Below, piece by piece: positions 25,524 through 35,382 of a stretch of 64,000 bases of DNA (position 1 is the first letter of the stretch; the number at the start of each line of letters is the position of its first letter). The notes beneath the pieces were generated by a model. It was given only the letters and a program-made list of their open reading frames with translations, was not told the origin of the DNA and did not search any database. This stretch comes from Pedobacter sp. N36a (GTDB lineage: Bacteria; Bacteroidota; Bacteroidia; Sphingobacteriales; Sphingobacteriaceae). Position numbers and translations under genes: made by a program. Location of the stretch: assembly GCF_014472395.1 (NCBI RefSeq), contig NZ_JACSZW010000009.1, forward strand, positions 1 to 64,000, written 5' to 3'.

Positions 25524-25678
25524 GAAGGTGTTTTATTTGGTTCTAATCGTAAATTATTATTATTCTTGTTAATAAAAGAGTTTTTCGAAATTTTTTTCCA
25601 GTTGAAGGACTTCGTTATTAATTTTTCTTCAACTGATTTAAATTCAGAACCAGTCTTTTTACCAAATAAACATGACAT
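25520..25678 (-). CDS. small ORF coupled to the lipoprotein gene
   Basis: A 52-codon frame from ATG 25678, beginning MSCLFGKKTGSEFKSVEEKL and ending in an Asn/Lys-rich tail. Its TGA overlaps the ATG of the lipoprotein gene (ATGA), the same coupling used between the two genes downstream. No family is recognised. The coupling is the main support. With the gap promoter, it fills the interval 25524-25887. Confidence 0.4.
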   Translation of the reverse strand: MSCLFGKKTGSEFKSVEEKLITKSFNWKKISKNSFINKNNNNLRLEPNKTPS

Positions 25679-25729
25679 AATTTTTAAGATTCTATATTAA
25701 AAATATCACTGTTCTACGTAGAATATAGG

Positions 25730-25737
25730 TACTTTTG
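25730..25737 (+). promoter_or_regulatory. candidate -7 box (TACTTTTG) of gap
   Basis: A perfect TAnnTTTG match about 150 bp before the gap start codon, which would give a leader of about 145 nt. No recognised motif is seen in that leader. A -33 TTG is not evident. Confidence 0.4.
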
Positions 25738-25887
25738 CCCCATAATTTCAGGGATTTGGAGCTGTTTCTTCCAGGCCATGAATTTATGTCAGCAGGAAGG
25801 GAGATCGCCAATTAAGTATTAGCGGGATGGACCAGGACTGCAACCAACAAAATAACCAACAAGAACATCGATAACTAACATTTTCCA

Positions 25888-26883
25888 ATGAAAATAGCAA
25901 TTAATGGTTTTGGTAGAATTGGCCGTGTTTTTTTACGCAGCGCCATCGAAAAAAACATCAATGTTGTGGCCATCAATGACCTCGGAGATCCGGCAACACT
26001 CGCGCATTTATTCAAATACGATACGGTTCACCGTGGATTTAAGGGTACAGTAAGCTTTGAGGCTGATGCTTTAATTGTGAATGGAAAGAAAATTCAGGTT
26101 TATGCAAAGTCTAATCCGGCAGAATTGCCTTGGGCGGAACTTGGGATCGACCTGGTTTTAGAATCTACCGGTAAATTTACCAGCAGAGCAGGAGCGGATC
26201 TGCACTTGCAGGCAGGAGCGAAACAGGTATTGATTTCGGCACCTGCCGCAGATAAGGATATCCCTATGGTGGTATTGGGTGTAAACGAAACGCATATCGA
26301 TTTGAAGTCGCCCATTCTGTCTAATGCTTCCTGTACCACAAACAATGTGGCACCAATGGTGAAAATCCTGGACGACAACTGGGGCGTTTTGGAAGGATAT
26401 ATTACCACGATCCATTCCATGACTGGTGATCAGAACCTGCATGATGGACCGCATAAAGATTTAAGAAGAGCGAGAGCGGCCTCGGCTTCGATCATTCCAA
26501 CGAGTACAGGAGCGGCAAAAGCGATCACCAATATTTTTCCTCATCTGGAAGGGAAATTGGGTGGTGCAGGGATCCGGGTTCCAGTATTGAATGGTTCTTT
26601 AACTGATTTTACCTGTCTGCTGAAAATACCGACTACAATTGAAGAAATCAATGCTGCATTCAAAAAAGCATCAGAAAATGAATTAAAAGAGTTGGTAGAA
26701 TATACCGAAGACCCTATAGTTTCCGTTGATATTCTAGACAATCCACATTCCTGCATCTTTGATGCACAGCTGACCTCTATCGTTGGTGATATGGTGAAAG
26801 TGGTGGGTTGGTATGATAATGAGTCTGGATATTCCAACCGTTTGGTGGATCTGGTATTAAAAATTGCAGCAACACATGATTAA
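25888..26883 (+). CDS. gap: glyceraldehyde-3-phosphate dehydrogenase, type I
   Basis: 331 aa. Glycolytic/gluconeogenic oxidation of glyceraldehyde 3-phosphate to 1,3-bisphosphoglycerate. NAD-binding GFGRIGRVFLR is at residues 7-17 and ISAPAADKDIP follows. The catalytic site is SNASCTTNNVAP with Cys149, and GAAKAITNIFPHLEGKLGG and WYDNESGYSNRL are the usual later motifs. Its partner enzyme pgk is 0.5 kb downstream, consistent with a glycolytic gene group. Confidence 0.98.
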   Translation: MKIAINGFGRIGRVFLRSAIEKNINVVAINDLGDPATLAHLFKYDTVHRGFKGTVSFEADALIVNGKKIQVYAKSNPAELPWAELGIDLVLESTGKFTSRAGADLHLQAGAKQVLISAPAADKDIPMVVLGVNETHIDLKSPILSNASCTTNNVAPMVKILDDNWGVLEGYITTIHSMTGDQNLHDGPHKDLRRARAASASIIPTSTGAAKAITNIFPHLEGKLGGAGIRVPVLNGSLTDFTCLLKIPTTIEEINAAFKKASENELKELVEYTEDPIVSVDILDNPHSCIFDAQLTSIVGDMVKVVGWYDNESGYSNRLVDLVLKIAATHD

Positions 26884-27304
26884 GAGAATTACAGCGGCAG
26901 AGACCTTGCCACTAAGAAGTTTAGTCCTGAGAAATGGGATGGCTTATGAGCAGTGTGTTTTTCCTCAGGATGATCAGGCAGGTGTTTTTCATCTGGGCTG
27001 TTTTGAAGGAACAGAACTGGTTACTGTAGCGACATTTTTTCCAGAGGATCGTCCAGAACAAGGCTCAGGAGGCTTTCGCTTGCGCGGTATGGCTTCTGAT
27101 CCGGCCTTTGCTGGAAAAGGATATGGCGCAAAGCTGATAAAATTTGCAATTGATGAGCTGACATCAGCTAATGCTGCTTATATTTGGTGCAACGCGCGTA
27201 GTTCTGCAGCTGCTTTTTATGAGAAGCTGGGCTTTGTATTGATTTCCGAAGAGTTTGAAATACCAGGCGTAGGACCTCATTTCGACATGCTCAGAAAGCT
27301 GTAA
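26876..27304 (+). CDS. GNAT family N-acetyltransferase
   Basis: 142 aa from ATG 26876, overlapping the gap stop by 8 bp (ATGATTAA); an in-frame ATG at 26864 is less likely. It has LRGMASDPAFAGKGYGAKLIKF (acetyl-CoA loop) and WCNARSSAAAFYEKLGF (motif B), as in the Acetyltransf_1/YitI-like group. The substrate is unknown. Its position, coupled to gap and before pgk, suggests co-transcription. Confidence 0.88.
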   Translation: MIKRITAAETLPLRSLVLRNGMAYEQCVFPQDDQAGVFHLGCFEGTELVTVATFFPEDRPEQGSGGFRLRGMASDPAFAGKGYGAKLIKFAIDELTSANAAYIWCNARSSAAAFYEKLGFVLISEEFEIPGVGPHFDMLRKL

Positions 27305-27398
27305 AAGTTCATTTGAACTCAGCGGTATGACGTAAATAATTTAACACTTTTTTTAAAGTAGTACCATTCAAAACCAATAATTCTAAACAATAACAATA

Positions 27399-28592
27399 AT
27401 GAGAACAATAGACCAGTGTAATTTCAAAGATAAAAAAGCTTTAGTAAGGGTAGATTTTAATGTGCCTTTGGATGCTGAATTTAACATTACTGATGACAAA
27501 AGAATGCGTGCTGCATTGCCAACCATTACTAAGATTTTGAATGATGGTGGTTCAGTAATCCTGATGTCACATTTAGGTCGTCCAAAAAACGGACCAGATG
27601 ACAAATTTTCTTTGAAACACATCCTAGGTGACCTTTCCAGAATGTTAGACCTGGAGGTGAAGTTTGCAAATGATTGTATTGGAGAAGAGGCTGCAGACAA
27701 AGCTAGAAACCTGGAGCCAGGACAAGTTTTGCTATTGGAGAACCTTCGTTTTTACAAAGAAGAAGAAAAAGGAGACCGTGATTTCGCTGAGAAATTATCG
27801 AAACTTGGTGATGTATATGTGAATGATGCTTTTGGTACTGCACACCGTGCGCATGCCTCTACAGCGATCATCGCTGAATTCTTCCCGAATGATAAATACT
27901 TTGGTTATTTAATGGCTGAAGAGCTTAAAAATGCGGAGAAAGTAAACGATGGGGCAGTGAAACCATTCACTGCGATCATGGGTGGCGCGAAAGTGTCAGA
28001 TAAGATTTTATTAATTGAAAGCCTGTTGGATAAAGTGGATAACCTGATCATTGGTGGTGGTATGGCTTATACTTTTGCGAAAGCTCAGGGTGGTGAAATC
28101 GGTACTTCTCTTTTAGAGGAAGACAGAATGGCGCTTTGTCTGGAATTGCTGGATAAAGCAAAAGCTAAAGGAGTGAATTTATACCTTCCTTTAGATACCG
28201 TGATCGCGGATAAATTCTCTAATGAAGCAGAGAAGAAAAACGTAGATACGGGTTGTATTCCTACAGACTGGATGGGCTTAGACATCGGTCCAAAAACGAT
28301 CGCTTTATTTTCTGAAGTGATCAAAGGTTCGAAAACTTTGCTTTGGAATGGCCCGATGGGTGTTTTCGAGATGGCAAACTTTGAACAGGGAACACGTGCA
28401 ATTGCTGATGCAGTTGTGGCTGCTACTCAGGATAATGACGCGTTTTCACTGATTGGTGGCGGTGATTCTGCTGCGGCGATCGCAAAATTCAATTTAGAGG
28501 ATAAAGTGAGCTATGTTTCTACCGGTGGTGGTGCATTATTGGAGTATATGGAAGGTAAAGAATTGCCAGGTGTAAAAGCCATTAATGACTAG
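27399..28592 (+). CDS. pgk: phosphoglycerate kinase
   Basis: 397 aa. It makes ATP from 1,3-bisphosphoglycerate and ADP. The N-terminal signature is [13 protein letters not shown]; substrate-site motifs are [12 protein letters not shown] and [13 protein letters not shown]; and the nucleotide site near the C terminus is [14 protein letters not shown]. The length is normal. It follows gap and the GNAT gene, with a strong terminator 21 bp after the stop. Confidence 0.98.
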   Translation: MRTIDQCNFKDKKALVRVDFNVPLDAEFNITDDKRMRAALPTITKILNDGGSVILMSHLGRPKNGPDDKFSLKHILGDLSRMLDLEVKFANDCIGEEAADKARNLEPGQVLLLENLRFYKEEEKGDRDFAEKLSKLGDVYVNDAFGTAHRAHASTAIIAEFFPNDKYFGYLMAEELKNAEKVNDGAVKPFTAIMGGAKVSDKILLIESLLDKVDNLIIGGGMAYTFAKAQGGEIGTSLLEEDRMALCLELLDKAKAKGVNLYLPLDTVIADKFSNEAEKKNVDTGCIPTDWMGLDIGPKTIALFSEVIKGSKTLLWNGPMGVFEMANFEQGTRAIADAVVAATQDNDAFSLIGGGDSAAAIAKFNLEDKVSYVSTGGGALLEYMEGKELPGVKAIND

Positions 28593-28613
28593 TCTTTTCG
28601 TATGAAAAAATAG

Positions 28614-28652
28614 ACAGGCGCTTCGCGATTTTGTGAAGCGCCTGTTTTTTTT
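28614..28652 (+). terminator. intrinsic terminator after pgk
   Basis: ACAGGCGCTTC ... GAAGCGCCTGT stem with a short loop, followed by eight T. It separates the glycolytic genes from the division cluster. Confidence 0.9.
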
Positions 28653-28726
28653 ACCACCTCATTTACTGTGTTTTCGATCCCCTCAAGGCATAAAAAAAGG
28701 GGTACGAATTATGTTGATAATTTTTT

Positions 28727-28756
28727 GTGGTAGAATGTGGTAAAAAGTGGTAGAAA
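28727..28756 (+). promoter_or_regulatory. three 10-bp GTGGTA repeats upstream of mraZ (candidate MraZ operator)
   Basis: GTGGTAGAAT, GTGGTAAAAA and GTGGTAGAAA follow one another without gaps, ending 40 bp before the mraZ start codon. MraZ is known in other bacteria to bind short G-rich direct repeats spaced by one helical turn in its own promoter; this array has that form. A TATTTTTA sequence at 28761-28768 may be the -7 element. Confidence 0.65.
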
Positions 28757-28796
28757 TATCTATTTTTACACTACATTATAAAGACCACATAAAGAA

Positions 28797-29270
28797 ATGG
28801 TTCAACTGTTAGGAGAGTTTGATTGTAAATTGGATGCGAAAGGCCGCTTGATGGTTCCTTCGTCTCTGAAAAAACAATTGCCTAATGTTGAGGCTGAGGG
28901 ACTTGTGATCAATAGAGGTTTTGAAAAACACCTCGTGATCTACCCTAAAAAAGTATGGGAAGGAATAGTGGAAGAGTTGAGTAAGTTGAATCCATACGAA
29001 CAAAAAAACAGAGAATTTATTCGATACTTCACGCGCGGTGCCACGGAATTGACGTTGGATGCAGCAGGAAGGGTTAATTTACCTAAATCTTTATTGGAAT
29101 CTGTAGGCATTGAAATCAACACAGAGTTGGTTTTGGCTTGCCAGTTTGATAAGATTGAGGTATGGTCGAAAAAGGGATACGATGCTTTGTTTGATCAGGA
29201 ACCAGCTGACTTTTCAAAACTTGCAGAAGAAGTAATGGGTAATAAAAATAGGAGGAGCGATGGAGAATAA
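28797..29270 (+). CDS. mraZ: transcriptional regulator MraZ
   Basis: 157 aa. Two SpoVT/AbrB-like domains: MVQLLGEFDCKLDAKGRLMV at the start and FTRGATELTLDAAGRVNLP about residues 78-96. MraZ is the nucleoid-associated DNA-binding protein that heads and controls dcw clusters, forming ring oligomers. The direct repeats 40 bp upstream are its likely binding site. rsmH overlaps the 3' end by 11 bp. Confidence 0.96.
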   Translation: MVQLLGEFDCKLDAKGRLMVPSSLKKQLPNVEAEGLVINRGFEKHLVIYPKKVWEGIVEELSKLNPYEQKNREFIRYFTRGATELTLDAAGRVNLPKSLLESVGIEINTELVLACQFDKIEVWSKKGYDALFDQEPADFSKLAEEVMGNKNRRSDGE

Positions 29271-30165
29271 TTACCACATTCCTGTCATGTTGAAAGAATG
29301 TATCGATGGTTTGAATATCAAACCCGATGGCGTATATGTGGACGTTACCTTTGGTGGTGGCGGACATTCAAGAGAAATATTAAAGCATTTAGGAAAAGAC
29401 GGAGTGTTGATCGCCTTCGATCAAGATCCTGATGCACAGCGCAATAAAATTGATGACCCGCGTTTCATTTTTGTAGATCAGAACTTTGCCTTTATTAAAA
29501 ATAACCTGCGTTTGCTAGGTTATAAAGCGGTAGATGGCATTTTAGCTGATTTAGGCGTCTCCTCACATCAGTTCGATGTTCCGGAGCGTGGCTTTTCTAC
29601 CAGATTTGAATCTGACCTGGATATGCGTATGGACAAACAAGGGGCATTAACGGCTGCCGATGTGCTGAATACCTATGCAGAAGATAAACTGCATAAGATT
29701 TTCGGTATTTATGGCGAAGTGAAAAATGCAAAGTCCCTGGCCCGTGCGGTTGTGACTGGTCGTGTAGAACAGCCAATTAAAACCCTTGCGGATTTTAAAA
29801 AAGCGGCTGGTGCTCATATTCCCAAAGGGAAGGAAAACAAATACATGGCTCAGGTTTTTCAGGCGTTACGCATTGAGGTGAACAAAGAGATTGAGGTGTT
29901 AGAGAACTTTTTAACGCAAACAGCCGATATCCTGAAACCAGGCGGTCGTTTGGTGGTGATGTCTTACCATTCATTGGAAGACAGACCGGTTAAAAGTTAC
30001 CTTGCTAAAGGCAAATTCAGAGGGGAAGTGGAGAAAGATTTTTATGGTAACGAAGAGAAACCATTCAAAGTCATCACCAGAAAAGCGGTGATTGCCGACG
30101 ACCAAGAGTTGGAACGCAACAGTCGCGCAAGGAGTGCGAAGCTCAGAATTGGAGAAAGATTATGA
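29260..30165 (+). CDS. rsmH: 16S rRNA (cytosine(1402)-N4)-methyltransferase
   Basis: 301 aa. It methylates N4 of C1402 in the 16S rRNA decoding centre (formerly MraW). It begins with YHIPVMLKECIDGL; the SAM motif is VDVTFGGGGHSREIL; LADLGVSSHQFDVPERGFS and RALRIEVNKEIEVLENFL are family signatures. It overlaps mraZ by 11 bp and ftsL by 4 bp (ATGA), consistent with tight co-translation in the cluster. Confidence 0.97.
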   Translation: MENNYHIPVMLKECIDGLNIKPDGVYVDVTFGGGGHSREILKHLGKDGVLIAFDQDPDAQRNKIDDPRFIFVDQNFAFIKNNLRLLGYKAVDGILADLGVSSHQFDVPERGFSTRFESDLDMRMDKQGALTAADVLNTYAEDKLHKIFGIYGEVKNAKSLARAVVTGRVEQPIKTLADFKKAAGAHIPKGKENKYMAQVFQALRIEVNKEIEVLENFLTQTADILKPGGRLVVMSYHSLEDRPVKSYLAKGKFRGEVEKDFYGNEEKPFKVITRKAVIADDQELERNSRARSAKLRIGERL

Positions 30166-30584
30166 GTAACCAGTTCAGGCAAAATATAGAAGAAGAGGAT
30201 GAACTGGGATCTGAAGAAATTCAGATTAAGAAACCCAAAAGGAAGAATAGGGAGCCTGAGAGTGGTAAAGCGTTCTTTAAGAAGTTATTTACCGAAGGGG
30301 TAGTAACTAAGGAAGCGGCAACAGATATGTTACCGTTTTTACTGTTTTTGTCGGTTTTGTGTATGCTTTACATCGCAAATAGCCACATGGCAGTGAAGAA
30401 CATTAGAAATATTGACAAGTTAAATAAAGAGGTAAAGGAGTTGAGCTGGGAATATAAATCGCTGAAAGCTGATTTAATGTTCAAAAGTAAGCTGACTGAA
30501 GTTGCTAAAAAAGTAGATACCCTAGGGATTAAGGAATTAACCGAACCCCCTAAAAAAATTGTTATAAACGCTAATGAACATTAG
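30162..30584 (+). CDS. ftsL: FtsL-like cell division protein
   Basis: 140 aa. A bitopic membrane protein with a charged cytoplasmic N terminus (about residues 1-55, rich in Glu and Lys), a single membrane helix (LPFLLFLSVLCMLYIA) and a periplasmic coiled coil of about 50 residues (NIDKLNKEVKELSWEYKSL). Sequence similarity between FtsL proteins is low; the call rests on topology and position between rsmH and ftsI. FtsL bridges FtsB/FtsQ and FtsW/FtsI in the divisome. Confidence 0.85.
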   Translation: MSNQFRQNIEEEDELGSEEIQIKKPKRKNREPESGKAFFKKLFTEGVVTKEAATDMLPFLLFLSVLCMLYIANSHMAVKNIRNIDKLNKEVKELSWEYKSLKADLMFKSKLTEVAKKVDTLGIKELTEPPKKIVINANEH

Positions 30585-32676
30585 AGCAAACATATTATTA
30601 CGTGTTTATCTGTCATTCGGACTGATTGTACTGCTTGCCGTAGCAGTACTTGTCAGACTATGCGATGTGCAATTTGTAGAGGGGCATAAGTGGCGTGCCA
30701 TGGCCGACAGCCTCTCTACTAAGTATATCAATGTGGAAGCGGCTCGTGGAAACATTTATTCTTCAGACGGAAGTCTGCTGGCGACCTCCATTCCTGAATA
30801 TGAATTGAGAATGGATTTGTTTGCTGGTGGTATTGACGACAATAAGGTGTTCTTCGGAAAAGTGGATTCTTTAGCCATGAAATTATCAGAATTCTTTAAG
30901 GACAAAAGCCCTAAGGAATATTCGCGTTACCTGCGTTCAGCCAGACAGGATAGCTCACGTTACCTGCTGATCAAACGTAAAGTTGGTTATCAGGAATTGA
31001 AAATCATCAGAACGTTCCCGCTATATAATATCGGTAAATATTCTGGTGGCCTGATTGCTGTGCAGCAAAACAAAAGAATTAAACCATTTAAGTTTTTGGC
31101 TTCCAGAACAATTGGGTACAAAAATGAAAATGTGGCCAACGGTGTAGGTCTGGAAGGTGCTTATGGCAATTATATCAATGGTGAAAGTGGAAAGAGATTG
31201 GTGCAGCGTATTGCCGGTGGCGTATGGATGCCGGTTAATGATGAAGCAGAGGTAGCCCCTAAAGAAGGAGCGGATATCATTTCTACTATCGACATTAATA
31301 TGCAGGATTTAGCGCAAACTGCTTTAGAGCGACAATTAAAGTTAAGTGATGCAGATCATGGTACTGTGATCCTGATGGAGGTAAATACTGGTGAGGTGAG
31401 AGCCGTAGCCAATTATACCAGGGTATCAGAAGGTGTTTATGAAGAGAAATTTAACTATGCCATTGGTGGCAGTCAGGATCCAGGCTCTACCTTCAAACTA
31501 GCTTCATACATGGCATTGCTGGAAGATAAAAAAGTAGATACGAATACTTTGGTCGATACAGGTGATGGTTTTTACCGTGTTCCGGGACATACAATTAAGG
31601 ATTCACATGGTGGTATTGGTGTGGTAACAGTCATGAAAGCATTTGAGCAATCCGCCAATACAGCGATTGCTAAACTGGTAAATACACATTATAAAGAAAA
31701 CCCTGCGCAATTTACGGATCATTTGTACGATATACATATGAACAAGAAACTGGATTTACAGATTCCTGGAGAAGCACAGCCAGTGATTAAAAATCCATCG
31801 AACAGAAGTTGGAATAAGAACCTGACGCTAGCCCAGATGGCTTATGGTTATGAGATGCAGATTACGCCATTACAAATTCTGGCCTTTTATAATGCGGTTG
31901 CGAATAATGGTAAATACATCTCCCCAATTTTTGTGAAGGAAATTAGGAGACTGGGCAATCCGATTGAGCAATTCCATGCCAGAGTGATTAGCGAGCAGAT
32001 TTGTTCGGATAAAACGGTGAAGAAATTACAAGCCATGCTGGAATCAGTGGTGACCAAAGGTACCGGTAAGCTTATGGGCTCTCCTTTTTATCGGGTTGCG
32101 GGAAAAACAGGAACGGCCCAGGTGGCAGATGGAAATAAAGGATATCGTGCGAAGAGAAGTTACCAGGCCTCGTTCTGCGGTTATTTCCCTGCGGATAAAC
32201 CTAAATATTCGATTATGGTATCTATCAATGGTCCTAAAAATGGTTATTATGGGTCAACAGTGGCGGGTCCGGTATTTAAAGAAATAGCAGATCGTATTTA
32301 TGCAAGTGACATCCAGATGTACAATAATGTTCAGGATCACCTGGTAGGCAATACCAAAAATCCTGAAGCGAAATCGGGACAAAGTAAAGCGGTAAAGAAA
32401 GTATATGGTGCTTTCGGGATCAAATCTTTATACGCGGCAAAGTCGGACTATTTCAACAGTATTGATACCAATAACGGGATCGTTTACGAAGAATACAACG
32501 CTATAAAAGGATTGATGCCTAACGTAAATGGAATGGGACTGAAAGATGCCCTATACCTTTTAGGAAATGCAGGTTTGAAAACAAAAGTTAGAGGAAGTGG
32601 AAAGGTGTTTAGTCAGTCGATTCCTTCCGGCAGTAAAATAGGTAGAGGATTAGGAGTAGATTTAGAATTAAGATAA
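30574..32676 (+). CDS. ftsI: division transpeptidase PBP (FtsI family) with C-terminal PASTA domain
   Basis: 700 aa. Membrane anchor at residues 4-30, pedestal domain, then class B PBP transpeptidase. The active-site SxxK is S305-T-F-K in GSTFKLASYM, the SxN motif is S360-A-N, and K511-T-G-T is the third motif. Residues about 635-700 form one PASTA domain (IKGLMPNVNGMGLKDALYLL ... LEL). It cross-links septal peptidoglycan. A PASTA tail is frequent in Bacteroidetes FtsI and may contact glycan. Confidence 0.95.
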   Translation: MNIRANILLRVYLSFGLIVLLAVAVLVRLCDVQFVEGHKWRAMADSLSTKYINVEAARGNIYSSDGSLLATSIPEYELRMDLFAGGIDDNKVFFGKVDSLAMKLSEFFKDKSPKEYSRYLRSARQDSSRYLLIKRKVGYQELKIIRTFPLYNIGKYSGGLIAVQQNKRIKPFKFLASRTIGYKNENVANGVGLEGAYGNYINGESGKRLVQRIAGGVWMPVNDEAEVAPKEGADIISTIDINMQDLAQTALERQLKLSDADHGTVILMEVNTGEVRAVANYTRVSEGVYEEKFNYAIGGSQDPGSTFKLASYMALLEDKKVDTNTLVDTGDGFYRVPGHTIKDSHGGIGVVTVMKAFEQSANTAIAKLVNTHYKENPAQFTDHLYDIHMNKKLDLQIPGEAQPVIKNPSNRSWNKNLTLAQMAYGYEMQITPLQILAFYNAVANNGKYISPIFVKEIRRLGNPIEQFHARVISEQICSDKTVKKLQAMLESVVTKGTGKLMGSPFYRVAGKTGTAQVADGNKGYRAKRSYQASFCGYFPADKPKYSIMVSINGPKNGYYGSTVAGPVFKEIADRIYASDIQMYNNVQDHLVGNTKNPEAKSGQSKAVKKVYGAFGIKSLYAAKSDYFNSIDTNNGIVYEEYNAIKGLMPNVNGMGLKDALYLLGNAGLKTKVRGSGKVFSQSIPSGSKIGRGLGVDLELR

Positions 32677-32677
32677 T

Positions 32678-34135
32678 ATGCAATTACAAGACGTTTTATA
32701 TGGAATCGCAATAACAAACCTGGTTGGATCTACCAATAGGGAGATTACTGCGCTTGTTTTTGATTCCCGTCAGGTGATTAAAGATGCGGTGTTCTTTGCC
32801 ATTAAAGGAACGCTTTCAGATGGTCATAAATATATAGAAAATACGATACAGGCAGGTGCTTCTGTGATTGTGTGTGAGCAGATTCCTGCGCAGACCGTTC
32901 CGGGAGTAGTTTATATACAGGTAGACAATAGTTCGGTCGCCTTAGGAGAAATGGCGGCTAATTATTATGGCAACCCTTCTTCGAAATTAAAATTGGTGGG
33001 AATTACCGGTACAAATGGCAAAACGACGATAGCAACGATCTTGTTTAAACTGTTCCGTACGCTGGGCTATCATGTAGGATTGATTTCTACGGTACAAAAC
33101 CACATCGATGATGTGGTGATTCCGGCTACGCACACTACGCCAAACCCGATTGCCTTAAATGAGTTGCTGCAGAAAATGGTAGATGCAGGCTGTGAATATT
33201 GCTTTATGGAAGTGAGTTCTCATGCCGTAGTTCAGCACCGTATTGAAGGTTTAGATTTTGTGGGTGCTGTGTTTTCGAACATCAGCCATGACCATTTAGA
33301 CTTCCATAAAACTTTCGACAATTACATTAAAGCCAAAAAGGCATTTTTTGATGGATTGCCGGCAGGTGCCTTTGCGCTGACCAATCTGGACGATAGAAAC
33401 GGGATGGTGATGCTGCAGAATACCAAAGCTACCAAAATGACTTATGCTTTAAAACAGCTGGCTGATTTTAAAGCAAGAGTGGTAGAAAATAGCTTCAATG
33501 GTTTACACCTGGAAATTGATCAGGCAGATGTATTCTTTAAACTCGTGGGTTCTTTCAATGCGTACAATCTGGTGGCCGTTTACGGTACCGCAGTATTGTT
33601 AGGCGAAGATAAACTGGAAGCGTTAACCGCACTGAGCAACCTTACGGGAGCTGAAGGCAGGTTTGATTACATCACCTCGAGTAACCAGATCATCGGCATT
33701 GTAGATTATGCACATACACCAGATGCGGTGCAGAATGTATTGAGTACCATCGCTGACATTAGAAAAGGCACTGAACAGGTGATTACCATCATCGGCTGTG
33801 GCGGCGATAGAGATAGAACAAAACGACCAATTATGGCACAGGTGGCCTGCGATTGGAGTGATAAGGTGATCCTGACTTCGGACAATCCAAGGTCGGAAAA
33901 CCCGCAAACGATAGTAGAGGAAATGGAAAAGGGCGTGTCGCCAACAAATAAAAGGAAGACGTTGAGCATAGTAGATAGAAGAGAAGCGATTAAAACGGCT
34001 TGCTATTTAGCAAAACCAGGAGATATTATCCTGCTTGCTGGAAAAGGGCATGAAAAGTATCAGGAAATCAATGGCGTGAGGTATCATTTCGATGATAAGG
34101 AAATATTAATGGAACAATTAAACTTGATCAGCTAA
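32678..34135 (+). CDS. murE: UDP-MurNAc-tripeptide synthetase MurE
   Basis: 485 aa. Adds the third peptide residue to UDP-MurNAc-L-Ala-D-Glu. ATP site [31 protein letters not shown], and the residue-selecting motif DNPR at 402-405 ([17 protein letters not shown]). DNPR marks enzymes that use meso-diaminopimelate, so the cell wall is probably A1-gamma type. The start is 1 bp after ftsI; mraY overlaps the stop by 1 bp. Confidence 0.97.
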   Translation: MQLQDVLYGIAITNLVGSTNREITALVFDSRQVIKDAVFFAIKGTLSDGHKYIENTIQAGASVIVCEQIPAQTVPGVVYIQVDNSSVALGEMAANYYGNPSSKLKLVGITGTNGKTTIATILFKLFRTLGYHVGLISTVQNHIDDVVIPATHTTPNPIALNELLQKMVDAGCEYCFMEVSSHAVVQHRIEGLDFVGAVFSNISHDHLDFHKTFDNYIKAKKAFFDGLPAGAFALTNLDDRNGMVMLQNTKATKMTYALKQLADFKARVVENSFNGLHLEIDQADVFFKLVGSFNAYNLVAVYGTAVLLGEDKLEALTALSNLTGAEGRFDYITSSNQIIGIVDYAHTPDAVQNVLSTIADIRKGTEQVITIIGCGGDRDRTKRPIMAQVACDWSDKVILTSDNPRSENPQTIVEEMEKGVSPTNKRKTLSIVDRREAIKTACYLAKPGDIILLAGKGHEKYQEINGVRYHFDDKEILMEQLNLIS

Positions 34136-35382
34136 TGTTATATTATTTATTCGAATACCTAAACGCACATTACGATTTTCCGGGATTGAGGTTATTTCAA
34201 TACATCACTTTCCGTACTTCCTTAGCAATCATTATTTCCTTAATCATTACTACTGTTTTTGGCCGCGCCATTATCAACTATCTGCAAAAAATGCAGGTGG
34301 GTGAAACTGTGAGAAACCTGGGACTGGAAGGACAGATGCAAAAACAAGGAACCCCAACAATGGGTGGAATTATGATCCTGTTAGGGATTTTGGTGCCTAC
34401 TTTATTATTGGCTAACCTTTCTAATATTTATGTATTACTGATGATCATTACCACCGTTTGGATGGGGGTGATTGGCTTTGTCGATGATTACATTAAGGTT
34501 TTCAGAAAAAACAAAGAAGGCTTAGCAGGTAGGTTTAAAATCGTTGGACAAGTTGGTCTGGCCTTAATTATTGGCTGGACGATGTATTTCAATCCTAATA
34601 TCGTAGTGCGTCAGACGGTGGATGAATCCGGTATTACCAATGCAACTGCGCCGATGGTATTGCGACAAAAAGGAGAGAGTTTTTACTATACACAGGATGT
34701 GAAATCTACCTTGACTAATGTTCCTTTTTATAAAAATAACGAGTTTGATTACGCCAAAGTCCTAAAGTTTTTAGGAGAAGGTTATGAGAAATATTCAGTG
34801 TTTGTGTTCTTGTTTTTCGTAGTCATTATTGTGACTGCGGTATCCAATGGGGCAAATATCACAGATGGGATTGATGGATTGGCTACAGGAACTTCCGCTA
34901 TTATTGGGATTACCCTGGGCTTGCTGGCTTATGTATCGGGTAATACCGTGATTGCCGACTATCTGAATATCATGTATATTCCAAACTCCGGGGAGCTGAT
35001 GATCTTTGCGGGTGCCTTTGTAGGTGCTTGTGTTGGCTTTTTATGGTATAACTCCTACCCTGCACAGGTGTTTATGGGAGATACCGGAAGTCTGGCCATT
35101 GGTGGGATCATCGCCGCTTTTGCCATCATGATCCGTAAAGAATTATTGATCCCGGTTTTATGTGGTGTATTCCTGATTGAAAACTTGTCTGTGATCATTC
35201 AGGTGAGCTATTTTAAATATACAAAAAAGCGGTTTGGAGAAGGAAAAAGGGTGTTTTTGATGTCTCCTTTACACCACCACTATCAGAAAAAAGGATACCA
35301 TGAAGCTAAAATCGTTACACGATTCTGGATTATTGGAATTTTATTGGCCATCATTACGATTATCACTTTAAAACTTCGATAA
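34135..35382 (+). CDS. mraY: phospho-MurNAc-pentapeptide transferase MraY
   Basis: 415 aa, about ten membrane helices. It transfers phospho-MurNAc-pentapeptide to undecaprenyl phosphate to make lipid I at the inner membrane. Catalytic Asp motifs [22 protein letters not shown] and [11 protein letters not shown] are present, and [20 protein letters not shown] is the conserved cytoplasmic loop. A loop of about 40 extra residues between helices 4 and 5 (after [10 protein letters not shown]) is typical of Bacteroidetes MraY. It is joined to murE and murD by 1-bp overlaps (TAATG). Confidence 0.98.
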   Translation: MLYYLFEYLNAHYDFPGLRLFQYITFRTSLAIIISLIITTVFGRAIINYLQKMQVGETVRNLGLEGQMQKQGTPTMGGIMILLGILVPTLLLANLSNIYVLLMIITTVWMGVIGFVDDYIKVFRKNKEGLAGRFKIVGQVGLALIIGWTMYFNPNIVVRQTVDESGITNATAPMVLRQKGESFYYTQDVKSTLTNVPFYKNNEFDYAKVLKFLGEGYEKYSVFVFLFFVVIIVTAVSNGANITDGIDGLATGTSAIIGITLGLLAYVSGNTVIADYLNIMYIPNSGELMIFAGAFVGACVGFLWYNSYPAQVFMGDTGSLAIGGIIAAFAIMIRKELLIPVLCGVFLIENLSVIIQVSYFKYTKKRFGEGKRVFLMSPLHHHYQKKGYHEAKIVTRFWIIGILLAIITIITLKLR

